NCBI GenBank assembly: GCA_964247055.1
Contig: OZ176058.1
Span: 1,550,001 to 1,614,000, forward strand
Direction of reading: 5' to 3'
Source of the DNA: Paragordius varius
Lineage: Eukaryota; Nematomorpha
Length of the DNA stretch: 64,000 nucleotides
The position numbers and the translations under genes were made by a program. The notes under the pieces were generated by a model. That model had not been told where the DNA came from, ran no database searches, and worked only from the letters and a program-made list of their open reading frames with translations. Positions 36,987-48,500 of this stretch are shown piece after piece (the first letter of the stretch is position 1; each line of letters begins with the position of its first letter).

Positions 36987-38540
36987 GGGTCAATTTTCTG
37001 GATCTTATTTTCTTAATATTTTCTGATCCCTATGGTATTGGGATCAAATGTGTATAACTTTTACTTACCCAGCTCGTTTTCGAGATATGGGACTTTTTCC
37101 AAATTTGGACATATCCAAAATTTTCTCGTTTGTAAATATTTTTCGCTATGTAAACAAATAATATGTGGCTTACATAAATATTTTTTAAAAAAATCCCCAA
37201 TTTATTAAAATATAAAAAAAATTACTCAAAATATCCAATATTTTTTGTTTTAGGGGACAAAAACCCTCAAAAATTGGGTAACTTAACATTTTTTGACATA
37301 AAATATATTTTATCATTTTATTAAATAAAAACAAACTTTATTATATCTTCTTGGATGTTATTAATGTTTGTTTAAATATAAATATCATTGTGCAATAGCT
37401 TTGTGGAAGTTATTTTAATAATTAATTTAATTTTTACAGCTTTTTTGCTGTTTTTATGTAAAAAAAGCTAAAATATACTCAGCTGTAAATACTAATTTCG
37501 TATTTTCTTCTGTAGTTTTTAAATCTTTCATACATGATGTTATCGACAATACTAAATTTTATGCCTTAAAATATAATCCTAACAAAGTAATTTTTTATTT
37601 ATAAATTTAGGATGACTGACGAGTAAAGATATTGTATCTCACAGCAAAAAAAGGTAAACTATTTAGAAGGGGGCGTTTTTGGGTTGTTCTTGTAGGAAGC
37701 ACTCATAGAGACGGTAAATATGCAAAAAATGTTCGTATCGTATCGTCTTTGTATAATGGCTAGCCATTGTATCCGTATAGAAGCTGTCTGTAATATTTGC
37801 GATTTAGCATCCGCTTTTCTATGTTCGTTAGTTTTTTCTCAATTGAATCTGTCATCGGCCAAGTCTCGCTTCCATACAGGAGTATGGCCACATATATGGC
37901 AAACAATATTTTTATCCGTCGGTATTTTGGTGATAATCATATTTTTTTGTACACATTAATATGATAATATATTCTTGATGAAAAAGATGATATAATAGGG
38001 TATGTTAAAATTAAGGAAATATTTAAAAATGCAGATGAAAATATGAAATTAGTATTTACAGCTGAGTAAAATTAAGCTTTTTTGACATATAAAACAGCAA
38101 AAAGGTGTAAAAATATAATTTATTTTTATAAATAAAAGTCCACAAAGCTATTACACAATGTTATTTATATTTAAAACATTATTAACATCCAAGAACATAT
38201 ATTAAAGTTTGTATTTATTTAATAGGATGATAAAAAATATTTGTGTCAAAAAAAGTTAAGTTACCCAATTTTTGAGGGTTTTTGCCCCCTAAAACAAAAA
38301 GTATTGAGTGTTTTTTTTTTATTTTAAAGATAAATTGGTTCTTGTAAAAATATTTATGTAAGCCACATATTATTTGTTTACCTAGTGAAAATTTAAAAAC
38401 GATAAAATTTGGAAAAGTCGCATATCTCGAAAACGAGCTGTGTAAGTAAAAAAATTTTTTACACAAATCTGATCACAATACCACAAGGAATCAAAAAATA
38501 TTAAAAAATTAAGACCCAGAAAAAGTTGTGTCACAGTGTA
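36987..38540. mobile_element. Foldback element C (copy 2) with candidate 8-bp TSD
   Basis: Starts GGGTCAATTTTCTGG and ends GTTGTGTCACAGTGT. Flanked by AATATATG at 36979-36986 and 38541-38548. The arms match copy 1 (GAGATATGGGAC, GGACAAAAACCCTC). The centre holds a minus-strand LINE tail. An 8-bp duplication with long arms would fit hAT or Mutator-type foldbacks; no transposase to decide. Confidence 0.8.
37740..37895 (-). pseudogene. LINE C-terminal fragment inside element C copy 2
   Basis: Minus strand: LLYGSETWPMTDSIEKKLTN with IEKRML, then directly RKYYRQLLYGYNG. LYGxETW is the conserved post-RT motif of APE-RT LINEs. Relative to copy 1 it keeps the LYGSETW part but has lost the GRPTSNW segment. 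Confidence 0.8.
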
Positions 38541-38619
38541 ATATATGTCAAAAAATTCTCTGTCTTTCCATGGTCATCGTAAAACTTTTGAATGGTAATT
38601 TTTTATGTTTAACTTTTCA

Positions 38620-39800
38620 TAGTATAATGAAGCAAGTGGAAGCCTTAGGGTAACATCTAATATTTGAGTTCACTTATACAATTTGAAATAGACTGCATAG
38701 GAACGCGTTTGAGAGAAGTAATTTTATCTGAAATAAAAGCGGCTTTTCACACTCTCATTTTAGACACTACTCAGGATATCGTAAAAAAGATCCATTAAGT
38801 CAAATATTTGATTTGTTAAAATTATTAAGGAAAATGGTTGCAAAAAAATTGAAATAAAAGAAGTGTTTTTGTGATTTAAAGAAATTGATAAACATACGGC
38901 ATATAAGTTATAAAATAAAACAAATTTCAAAAAACTATAATTTATCATAAGTGTAGAGGTTAATGTTATGATGAGGCCCCAGTTATGAGCGGAACTTACA
39001 ATGGAATACATCTTTTGAGATGGGATCACCCCCAAGTAATTTATGTTCATTGCACCGCTCATAATCTAAATTTAGTTATAAATGATTCTATAAAATCTTG
39101 TAAAGAAGCCAATTTTTTCGCAACCCTGGAGGTATACATTTTTTGGAGTATAATGTGGGACCTTTTGAGAAGTAAATAACCGCAAAATAAGATGCTATGG
39201 CAAAGAATGGGGCATTAAACTTGTTTTTAGCGATAAGAAACATAAAGTTTTAAAAGACATATTGATGAACTTGTCGATGATCATTGATTTTATTTAGATG
39301 TTATGTATGTTTTTTCAATATTTTATTGTAATTCAGTTAAAAAACAAATTCGGCAGTTTTTCAAAGCGTAGCGGATATGTACTCATTTCTACATCCATCA
39401 AAATTAACTAAAATGAGTGAAGTAGAAATTATCAGCTAAAAATTCAATAATTAATTATCCAAAAGATCTGAGTGAATATTTTCCGATTCAAATAATTTAT
39501 TTGCAGAGCTATTAATTATTAAGTACCCAACAAAGCCAGTTGTGATGAAGTTATAACAGCATTATTATTGTCTATGACATTTACGGTTGCTACAGCGCCT
39601 GTTTATTCTCAAATTTAATATTTTAATTTATTAGAAGCACGATGGCTGAAAAAGGTTAAGCAATTTATCGTTACTAGCAATTGAAGCGAAAATGGCGGAT
39701 TAAATGTAAAAAAGATATAATTAGAAAATTTGCTCAGGCAAAATCGAGAAAAGAAATGTTAAAACATGCTCTTGATAAGTTTAATTATTTTAAACTTTAA
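38620..39800 (+). pseudogene. ZMYM1-like hAT transposase relic
   Basis: Plus strand pieces in the right order: EIKAAFHTLILDTTQDI, MSGTYNGIHLLRWDHPQVIY, VHCTAHNLNLVINDSIKSC, NYPKDLSEYFPIQII, and TFTVATAPVYS (from the VATAERSFS motif). This is the DUF4371-type hAT group related to ZMYM1. The frame is broken many times. Distinct from the hAT at 6629-9960. Confidence 0.8.
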
Positions 39801-40820
39801 AAATGAACGTTAAGATTAAGGAATAGGCGGTGGTTAAAATGGGCTTGTGTTTACTAACCATGATATATAAAAATACTGGAAACGCAAAACTTACGAATTT
39901 AAGTGATGCGCCAGGTGAAAAGATAACCACAAACAATTTTTTTGAAGGAAAGGGGGCCAGCATTTTAATCTTGCGCGGGGGAGAGGGGGGCACATTTTAT
40001 TTCACTGCTACCACCTCAAAATTTGATTAAATTATTCGTACATCTTCAAAATTATGTTAGATATAAATTGTTTTTTTTACAATAGAACCAAAATTAAAAA
40101 GTAAATGAACTTTCAAAATTGGTATGTAGAAATGTTTAACACCATCTTTATAATATCCAATAGCGGTTTTATACCGTTTCTACGCTAAATAATTTTTTGA
40201 GGTATGGAATTTTAAATATATTCTGCTATCAAAATTTACCATATATAATATTTTTATCGCGAATCCTAGGCATTTTCGGGTATATTTTTTAAGAATTTCA
40301 ATTTAGAAGGGCAAAAAATTGAGAGTTCAGGCTTACATCTAAAAATAATATTTTTTTAAATTGTGCTTTCAGGAAGTTTTTGATATATTTTATTGATATT
40401 TTATAAAATGAAGCCTTTAGCTTTCACCAAAAATATTTTATTGAAAAATCTCAAATTTCGCAATTTTTGATCGGATGGAATATGCTTTAACTAAATAAAT
40501 TATTAAAATAAACGTGAACAGCTCTTTTCTGATATGTTGAATTTACAAAAAATGTTAACAACTTTCTCATACCACTCGTTAGATCCAAAAATAAAACACC
40601 ATGATAATCCTGATACATTTTTAAAAACTATATAGTCCATTATGTTATTTTATTATACCCCTGAATGGATGCGCCGAAATATAAAAAAAGACTTATTTGA
40701 AACTGAAATTACATTTTTTTGGATACCTTAAGGTAAAAATTAAGTCAACGTGAATGATACATTAGCTGAATATGAAATATTCTAAACCATTCTTTTCTTT
40801 ATTTCAATGTTCGATGTGAT
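39801..40820. other. Flank of the ZMYM1-like relic and AT-rich sequence
   Basis: 39940-39990 has a G-rich patch (GGGGGAGAGGGGGG) that may be the 3' flank of the hAT relic. 40385-40620 resembles element B loosely (CTTTCACCAAAAAT, CACCATGATAATCCTGATA). Confidence 0.4.
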
Positions 40821-41390
40821 TTAACACTTCGATTCAAATTGGGGTATCTAAATACCCCAGACTAAATTTAACACTTTGATTCAAATTGAAGTATCTAAAA
40901 ACCCCAGGCTAAATATAAATTAATATATTTAAAAAATTGCTGAAGGAAACGGGCTCAATTTAAATTTAAGCTTCTATCCTGATAAACATATAAATATGGG
41001 ATATGATAAAATTTGTTTTGAAAAAAAAGTTCCATCTCAAACTACTTCGACGCCATTTTTATTTCACAAATATATTGCAAAATATCATATTCATTTAAAT
41101 TTTTATTTAAATTACATCTAACATTGATAGAAATAGCAAAAGCGGTTTATCTTGTATTATATTTTAATTTTACTATTGCACACATGTCAGATCGACTAAA
41201 TTTTAACCTTTCGGTTTTAGCTCAAAATAAATATACATGGGGTTTCAAAACTAAATTTAATAGATATATTGGCTTATTAATTTTTTATTTTGAAGAAGCA
41301 TAAATTATAATCGTTTATTAATTGTTTTTTTATAATAATTTGATATTATATGGGTTTACTAGATCCCCCAAGTTGAATCAAAGTGTTCAA
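40821..41390. mobile_element. TTAA-type element E (copy 1)
   Basis: Starts TTAACACTTCGATTCAAATT, with a tandem duplicate of the head block at about 40868. Ends near GTTGAATCAAAGTGTT. With copy 2 it forms an inverted pair just upstream of the KLHL gene. Confidence 0.7.
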
Positions 41391-41399
41391 TCACTGCTC

Positions 41400-41972
41400 T
41401 TAACACTTGGATACAACACATCCATTTTAGTCCTTCGATTTTATTGGGGTAGTTAAATACCCCGGGCCTGTTTAAAATTAAATTTTTTAAAAAATATAAA
41501 AGGAATCGAAACCATGGCAAAATTCTGCATTTATATGACATTTATAAACCGAAATATATAAAAAATTTTATTCAAAAATACTTGATATTACTTATTTTAA
41601 GCTAAAACCAAATAAAAATTTAGTCAACGTAACATGTGTGCAATGGTAAAATTGAAAAAAAAATACAAAATAAACCGTTTTTTCTACTTCTATCATTTTT
41701 AGATGTAATTTAAATTAAAAAATAGCTTTAATTTACCCTTAAAATTAAATGAAGACGATATTTTGCAAAAATTTGTATAAAAATGTAAGTAGTTTGACAT
41801 GGAACTTTTTTTTAAAACAAAATTATTTTTGGATATTTTGACACATTTATATAATTTTTATTATGATAGAAGCATAAATTTTGATTGGGACCGTTTTCTT
41901 AGTAGTTTTTAAAAATCCTATTTAAATTTAGTCTGGGGTATTTAGATACCCCAACTTGAATCGAAATGTTAA
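41400..41972. mobile_element. TTAA-bounded element E (copy 2, inverted)
   Basis: 573 bp from TTAACACTTGGATACAAC to GAATCGAAATGTTAA. Opposite orientation to copy 1, ten bases away. Contains GGGGTAGTTAAATACCCC near one end and GGGGTATTTAGATACCCC near the other. Confidence 0.75.
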
Positions 41973-42041
41973 CAAACCTAATTTGAGTCAAATAAATAGG
42001 GGGGATGTTGGATGATAATCACATGTTAAAATCATTTTAAA
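41903..42041 (+). promoter_or_regulatory. KLHL 5' flank, largely made of element E
   Basis: Element E copy 2 ends at 41972, leaving 69 bp to the ATG at 42042. Within that 69 bp I see no TATA box or initiator that I would defend. Any 5' UTR longer than this must run into the mobile element or be joined from an upstream exon. Confidence 0.35.
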
Positions 42042-42585
42042 ATGCCCGCGGCAATTCCTGATCCAGATTTGAGAAAATGCCTTATACATCTTTGCAACAT
42101 TCTTAAAAATTTTAATTATATGCGAATTAACGACGAATTATGTGACGTGACAATCAAAGTTGAAGAAGTATCTTTCAAAGCCCATAAGTTTTTAACCATT
42201 TTAAACATTTATAGAGCTATATTAAAAGCATGTTCTCCTTACTTTAATGCCATGTTCACCGGTAATTTAAAAGAAAATATAAATTGTGAGGTTATTTTAC
42301 ATAAAACATCGGCAACAGCTGTTAAAGCAATCTTAGGTATTTTATGTAAATATTTTAGATTATTTTTACACATTGCATATAACCGTCAATGAAACAAACG
42401 TGGAAAACCTTCTTTCAACCGCATGCCTATTTCAATTGGATGAAGTTCAACAAATGTGTGTTGATTGCCTAATAAAACTTATCAATGAAAATAACTGCTT
42501 GGGTATCAAAGCATTTGCTCATTTATACATGTGTAATAATTTGTATGATGAGGCAAAACGATATTCAGAACGTTATTTTAAAAAG
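42042..42585 (+). CDS. KLHL gene exon 1 (BTB and start of BACK)
   Basis: Encodes MPAAIPDPDLRKCL onward through the BTB domain to YFKK, where a GT donor follows AAAAG. The upstream sequence is a TTAA-bounded mobile element that ends only 69 bp before the ATG. The exon is a clean BTB only after the 27-nt and 22-nt GT-AG segments are removed. Without removing the second, the frame runs to a stop at about 42392. Confidence 0.85.
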
Positions 42586-45500
42586 GTTATATTAACATAG
42601 CAGTATATTCGTATATTGTAAGTATATTAGAGATCTAATAATTTTTAGGATGTGGATTATCAGTAAAAACAACACTATAAATAAAACCTTACCATATTGT
42701 TATAATTTCGGTCATGGTTAAAAAAAAGCAATGTATCGGAGAATGCATTAAATATATATATATATATACCCAAATTCTTAATATTTTTCCCTTATTTATA
42801 TGTGGGCACAATTATACTATAAAATATTTGTATTTTTGCAAAGCGCTTTGTGATTTTTTTTTGGTTTAGAGCTTATAAAAGTTGCAAAATTGGTGTACGT
42901 TATATCAATTTTTTTAGTTAAGATATAGGTATATAAAGTAATTTATTACTTTTTTGGTCTTCTACCCAAAGAAATTTTAATCTTAAAATTAATGCTGATA
43001 ATGAGCTATATTTAAAAATAAACATACTATGGTCTTTTATTCGCATTATTCATAAAATATTTAAGGGATATTTGATATATTTTTTCATGTTATCAAATAA
43101 ATAATTTAGGATAGAAGCATAAATTTAAAATCAAACCATGCCTTTTATTTATATCAATTTAAATATGGTGGGGTCACTATTTACCTTAATTTAAAACGAA
43201 TTTAATGCAGCCATTTATTATAAAGCGCAAATTTATAAGAAGTTTTTTTTGGAAATCCCTCGATCACTGTAAAAATGTTTATTTAAAAAAACTAAGTTTT
43301 GAAACAAACACTATCCAGTTCGTATTTATTTCAATTAGTGACTTCATTTATGATACATTGATTACCAAGCCAGGTTTCCATTAGCCCTAAGTATTATTAA
43401 AGAATCAATAGCATAAGAATTTAAATTATTTGTACTACCGTTGATGTTCCCTTAACAAGGACATAAACTTATTTATATTCTATTAATTCATTGATTTACT
43501 TAATAGCCGTATTCATAAGCGGTCAAATTAGGACACCTAATATAATATATTTTTATAATCTTTTATAGTTTATTACTATTTGTAATACATCCAATTGACA
43601 TTTCTAATAGATTACGAAATTGGTTATTTCTTGGAAATATTTATATAATTTATCGATTAAAAAATATATAAAAATACTAAATAGGTTGTTTTAACTGAAG
43701 AGTTTTTGCTCCTACCTTTGGATCAATTAATAGAACTAATATCAAGTAATACATTATTAACAACCGAGGAAAGAGTGTATGAAGCTGCCATTAAATGGAT
43801 TCGATACGATTTGGTTAAACGCCAAACGCATTCATATGATGTAAGTTAAATTATTCCATTCTTTGAACATTTTTAGCATCAAATTACCAAGCTAAAACAT
43901 ATAGTAATAAAAGATAATGTAATTAACATTGATTAAATTACATTAATAATTTTATGATTGTATTTTACATCATAACCAAATGTACACAAATGGTCATTGA
44001 AATTATGAACAATAAATATATTGTAGAAAAAAACCTTCATGGTTTTAGGTTTTGGGCCTTACTAGTGATTTATATATCATTTTATGATAATTGATTTATT
44101 TCAAATAATCGCAAAAATTATTTTTTCAAATAGAAAAGCAAAATCTATTTAACACTTGTATACAACACATTCATTTTAGTCCTTCGATTCGAATTGGGGT
44201 ATTTAAATACCCCAGGCCTGTTTAAAATTAAATTTTTAAAAAAATATGGAAGAAATCGAAAAAAACCATATAACATTAATAAACCGAAATATTTAATAAA
44301 TTCTTTTAAAAGTACTTGATATTACCTATTTTAAGCTAAAACCGAAAGGTAAAAATTTAGTCAAAGTAACATGTGTGCAATGGTAAAATTAAAAAATAAT
44401 ACAAAATAAACCGCTTTTTCTGTTTCTATCAATGTTAGATGTATTTTAATTAAAAATTAGCTTTATTCTACCCTTAAAATTAAATGAAGACGATACAAAA
44501 ATTTTGTAAAATAAAAATGGCGGCCAAGTAGGACATGGAGCTTTTTTTTTTCAAAACAAAATTTCATTTAAATATTTTGGCATATTTATATATTTCTTAT
44601 TAGGATAGAAGCATAAATTAAAATTGGGACCGTTTCTTTAGTATTTTTTAAAAATCTTAATTCAAATTTAGTCTGGGCTATTTAGATACCCCAAATTGAA
44701 TCGAAGAGTTAAAACTAACTATTTGGGACTTTGCACAAATGAGCTTTGCTAACAAAAACAAAAATTTGGTTGATAAAATTGCTAAATATATTTATTATAA
44801 ATTTAAAAAAATCCTACTTAGCTTTAAAATTTAAAGTCTATATTTTTTAAACCGTTACAAATATATTTTTACCTATTAGACGAAGCTATTATTATATCAC
44901 ATCTTTATAGTTTATCCAATTAGTTTTATAAACATATAGTTATAAACAAATTGATTAGAAATTAAGGTGATAGCAGCATCAAATTATGTGCGCAATCCTT
45001 GCTCTTTTGCGATTTTTCTGTAATTATCTATATAACGAAGTCCAAAAATATGAGACTTTTTTAATGGTTACAGAAGGTCTTTTTAACATAAATTTTATGT
45101 AGAGTAAACATTTAGCTACCCACTAAATTTATTTAGCAGATGCGCTAATTTTGCGATTTTTCATTAATAAGCCATCAAAAGCAATAGATATTTCGATGTT
45201 AGTTAACATAAGCTGATATATTAATTGGCCAACAATAACTAAAATTTTGTTAGTACAAATTATTGATAAACTTAGACGAATACAAGATATATGTAATTTA
45301 AATTTTGATCAAATTATAGGGAGAGATATGGCGTTTCACATATATAAACTTTTTTTCTATATAATTCAATGATGTTGTGGAATGTAACATAAACTTTAAA
45401 TAAAAAATCGTTTGTTGTTATATTAGCTATACAATAAAATAGGATCTATTAAAAGACGCAATGTTTTTAAGTGTGAGCCAATTTCGATCGTTATATAAAA

Positions 45501-48500
45501 AATTATTTATGGCTTTAAATGTTAAATATACCGTCCTGATTCAAAATAATATTAAAAATGTAATGCTCAATTTAATATTTATATTCATTTTTCAAACATT
45601 TTTTTAGATATTATAATTTGTTATCGCACAATCTCAGCCTTTTTACGTTTATTTACGAAAATTATCCAATGGGGTTTATGTATAAATTTTAAAATCTTAT
45701 AATCTTGTTAATATAGTATTTATAAAATAAAACTAAAAATTCTTTAGCATAATAACCGCTAATTTTGCGATTCGACACAAAGTTCTTCTCCCAAAAAACT
45801 TTCTTATAAAACTGTTAAGCCCAAACTTGAACCACCATGAAATCCTAAAGTTTTATTATCAGAAAATATTATAATCCCCTGATTTTTACTGCATCTGTAA
45901 AAGTTAAAATTATAAGTAATTGCCTGATATTTATTTTATTTAAATCATATTATATCTTTTTTTTATAATCTATCTATTGTGTTGCGAATAAAGATAAAAG
46001 GTGACACGCATTTATTTCTCAATTAAATTATATTTGCTTTTTTTATAAAATATATCTTTTAGTTATTGCGTTTTATCTTTTTAATATTCTAGCTTTTACT
46101 AGAAATATTTATCAACATGTATATTTAACTTGCGATTATTAATTTTACACTCGTGATCTACAATAGTTATATTTTTGACTTATCTATAAATTAGGTATTG
46201 CAACATATCCGATTTGAAAATTTGGCTCCTGCATACATTGTCAAAATTTCTACGACTGAAGAATTGATTAAGGATTCCTTACCTTGTCGAAATTTACTCG
46301 ATATAGCTAAAAATCATTTGCTGTTGAAAAAAATTGAAATAGATGCATCAAAAGTTTCTCAATCAGCAAACAAAATTAAGGGTGGTACCGCTCCCAAAGA
46401 CATTCTGTATGCAGGTGAGATTTTTTAGGTTATAAACATATTAATGATTCATTTATAATCTTTTAAAATTCAGTGTTTATACCTTAGAGGGAAACTTGAT
46501 AACATTGCAAATGTATACAAACGAATATTTTCTTAAAAGACTTCTAAAACCCCAAAACTGAAAGCGTTATAGAAATTCCGTTAGATATTTCATCAGGATA
46601 ATTTATTACACTAGACATTTTGCCACTCGAGTTTTTTGCATTTTGATGCTTATTATCATATTAACAGTAAATCCGAAATAAAAATTGTAACTTCACCTAA
46701 GAATTTTGTTAAATTAAATTTTTTATGATTATGCGCCCTTTTTATCAAAATTTATCAAAAAATGTTTTTCTTTTGAAAAATACAACATGTGCCCATTTTT
46801 ATTATATCATTCAAAAGAGTTAAACTCTATAAATACTAATATGTTTTACTTCCATAGTTAATTATTGACATAGGAAGCGACAAACCCGCGAAGCGAGAGT
46901 ATTTTTCATAATTAATATATTTTCTAAACTAATGAATGAAAATAGCTTTCTTTGTGATGGCAATATTGTGTACAAAAAATAACACAAGAAAATTTTGAAT
47001 AAAATTATTTATTGCTTTTATATCATTCAAAACAGACATTTTTATTTTTTTGTATTTAAAAAAATTAATTATTTTCTTTAGAAAGCTATAATTTCAAAAT
47101 ATAAAAGACCAAAAATAACCATTGTGTAAGTATTTACAGTTATAGCTATGCATTTTAGTATCCACCAGGTAAAATAATTTCGATTACCAACCAAACATTA
47201 AAAATATAATTTCTCCATTATGCGAATACAAGATCTGGCGTGGATTGGTTGGTTTCTTTGAGGATGTTATCCATTTAACGAATTCTTATTTCTCTTTTAC
47301 GAGCGCGCCAATTAAATCTTATAATGTGGCCAAAAAAGGATACTCTTTGCCGTATTAGGCTGCCCAGTAGTGACATTTTCGGTTAAACTTTATTTAACAC
47401 TTGGACACAACACATTCATTTTATTCCTTCGATTCAAATTGGGTAGTTGGATACCCCATGCCTGTTTAAAATTTAATTCTTTAAAAAATATGGGAATCGA
47501 AAAACCATGACAAAATTTTGCACTTATTTAACATTAATAAACCTAAGTATATAAAAAATTTATTCAAAAATACTTGATTTAACTTATTTTAAGCTAAAAC
47601 CCAAAGGTAAAAAATTATTCAACGTTACATTAAAATTGATATAATAATACAAAATAAACCACTTTTTCTATTTCTATCAATGTTGGATGTATTATAAATA
47701 AAAAATTAGCTTTAATTTTACTTTTAAAATTGCATGAAGACGATATGCAAAAATTTTGCAAAATCAAAATTGCGTCGAAGTTGGTTAACACTTCGATTCA
47801 AATTGGGGTATCTAAATACCCCAGACTAAATATAAATTAATATTTTAAAAAACTACTGAAGGAAACGGTCCCAATTTAAATTTATGCTTCTATCCTGGTA
47901 AATATTATATAAATATGCCAAAACATTTTGATAAAATTTTGTTTTGAAAAAAAAGCTCCATCTCAAAATATTTCGACGCCATTTTTATTTTACAAAATTT
48001 TTGCAAAATATCGTCTTTATTTAATTTTAAGGGTTAAACTAAAACTAATTTTTTATATAAATTACATCTAACATTGATAGAAATAGAAAAAGCGGTTTAG
48101 TTTGTATAATTTTTCAATTTTACAATTTGACTTATGTCACGTTGACGAAATTTTTACCTTTCAGTTTTAGCTTAAAATAAGTAATATCAAGTATTTTTGA
48201 ATAAATTTATAATTTCGGTTTATTAATGTTATATAAGTGCAAAATTTTGCCATGGTTTCGATTCCTTCTATATTTTTTAAAGAATTTAATTTTAAACAGG
48301 CCTGGGGTATTCAACTAACCCAATTTGAATCGAAGGACTAAAATGAGTGTGTTGTATCCAAGTGTTAACATAAAACTTTTTTTTCAAAACGAAATTTTAG
48401 ACAGATTTTTTGGCTCATTTATATAAATTCATTAAGATAGAAGCATAAATTTAAATTGGGACCGTTTCCTTCAGTATTTTTATAAAAATACTAACTTTAA

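Noticed and set aside
37720-37959. 79-codon plus-strand ORF with cysteines
   Set aside because: Antisense of the LINE C-terminal fragment in element C copy 2.
39790-40030. Overlapping 67- and 66-codon ORFs on both strands
   Set aside because: G-rich flank of the ZMYM1-like hAT relic; neither strand shows a motif.
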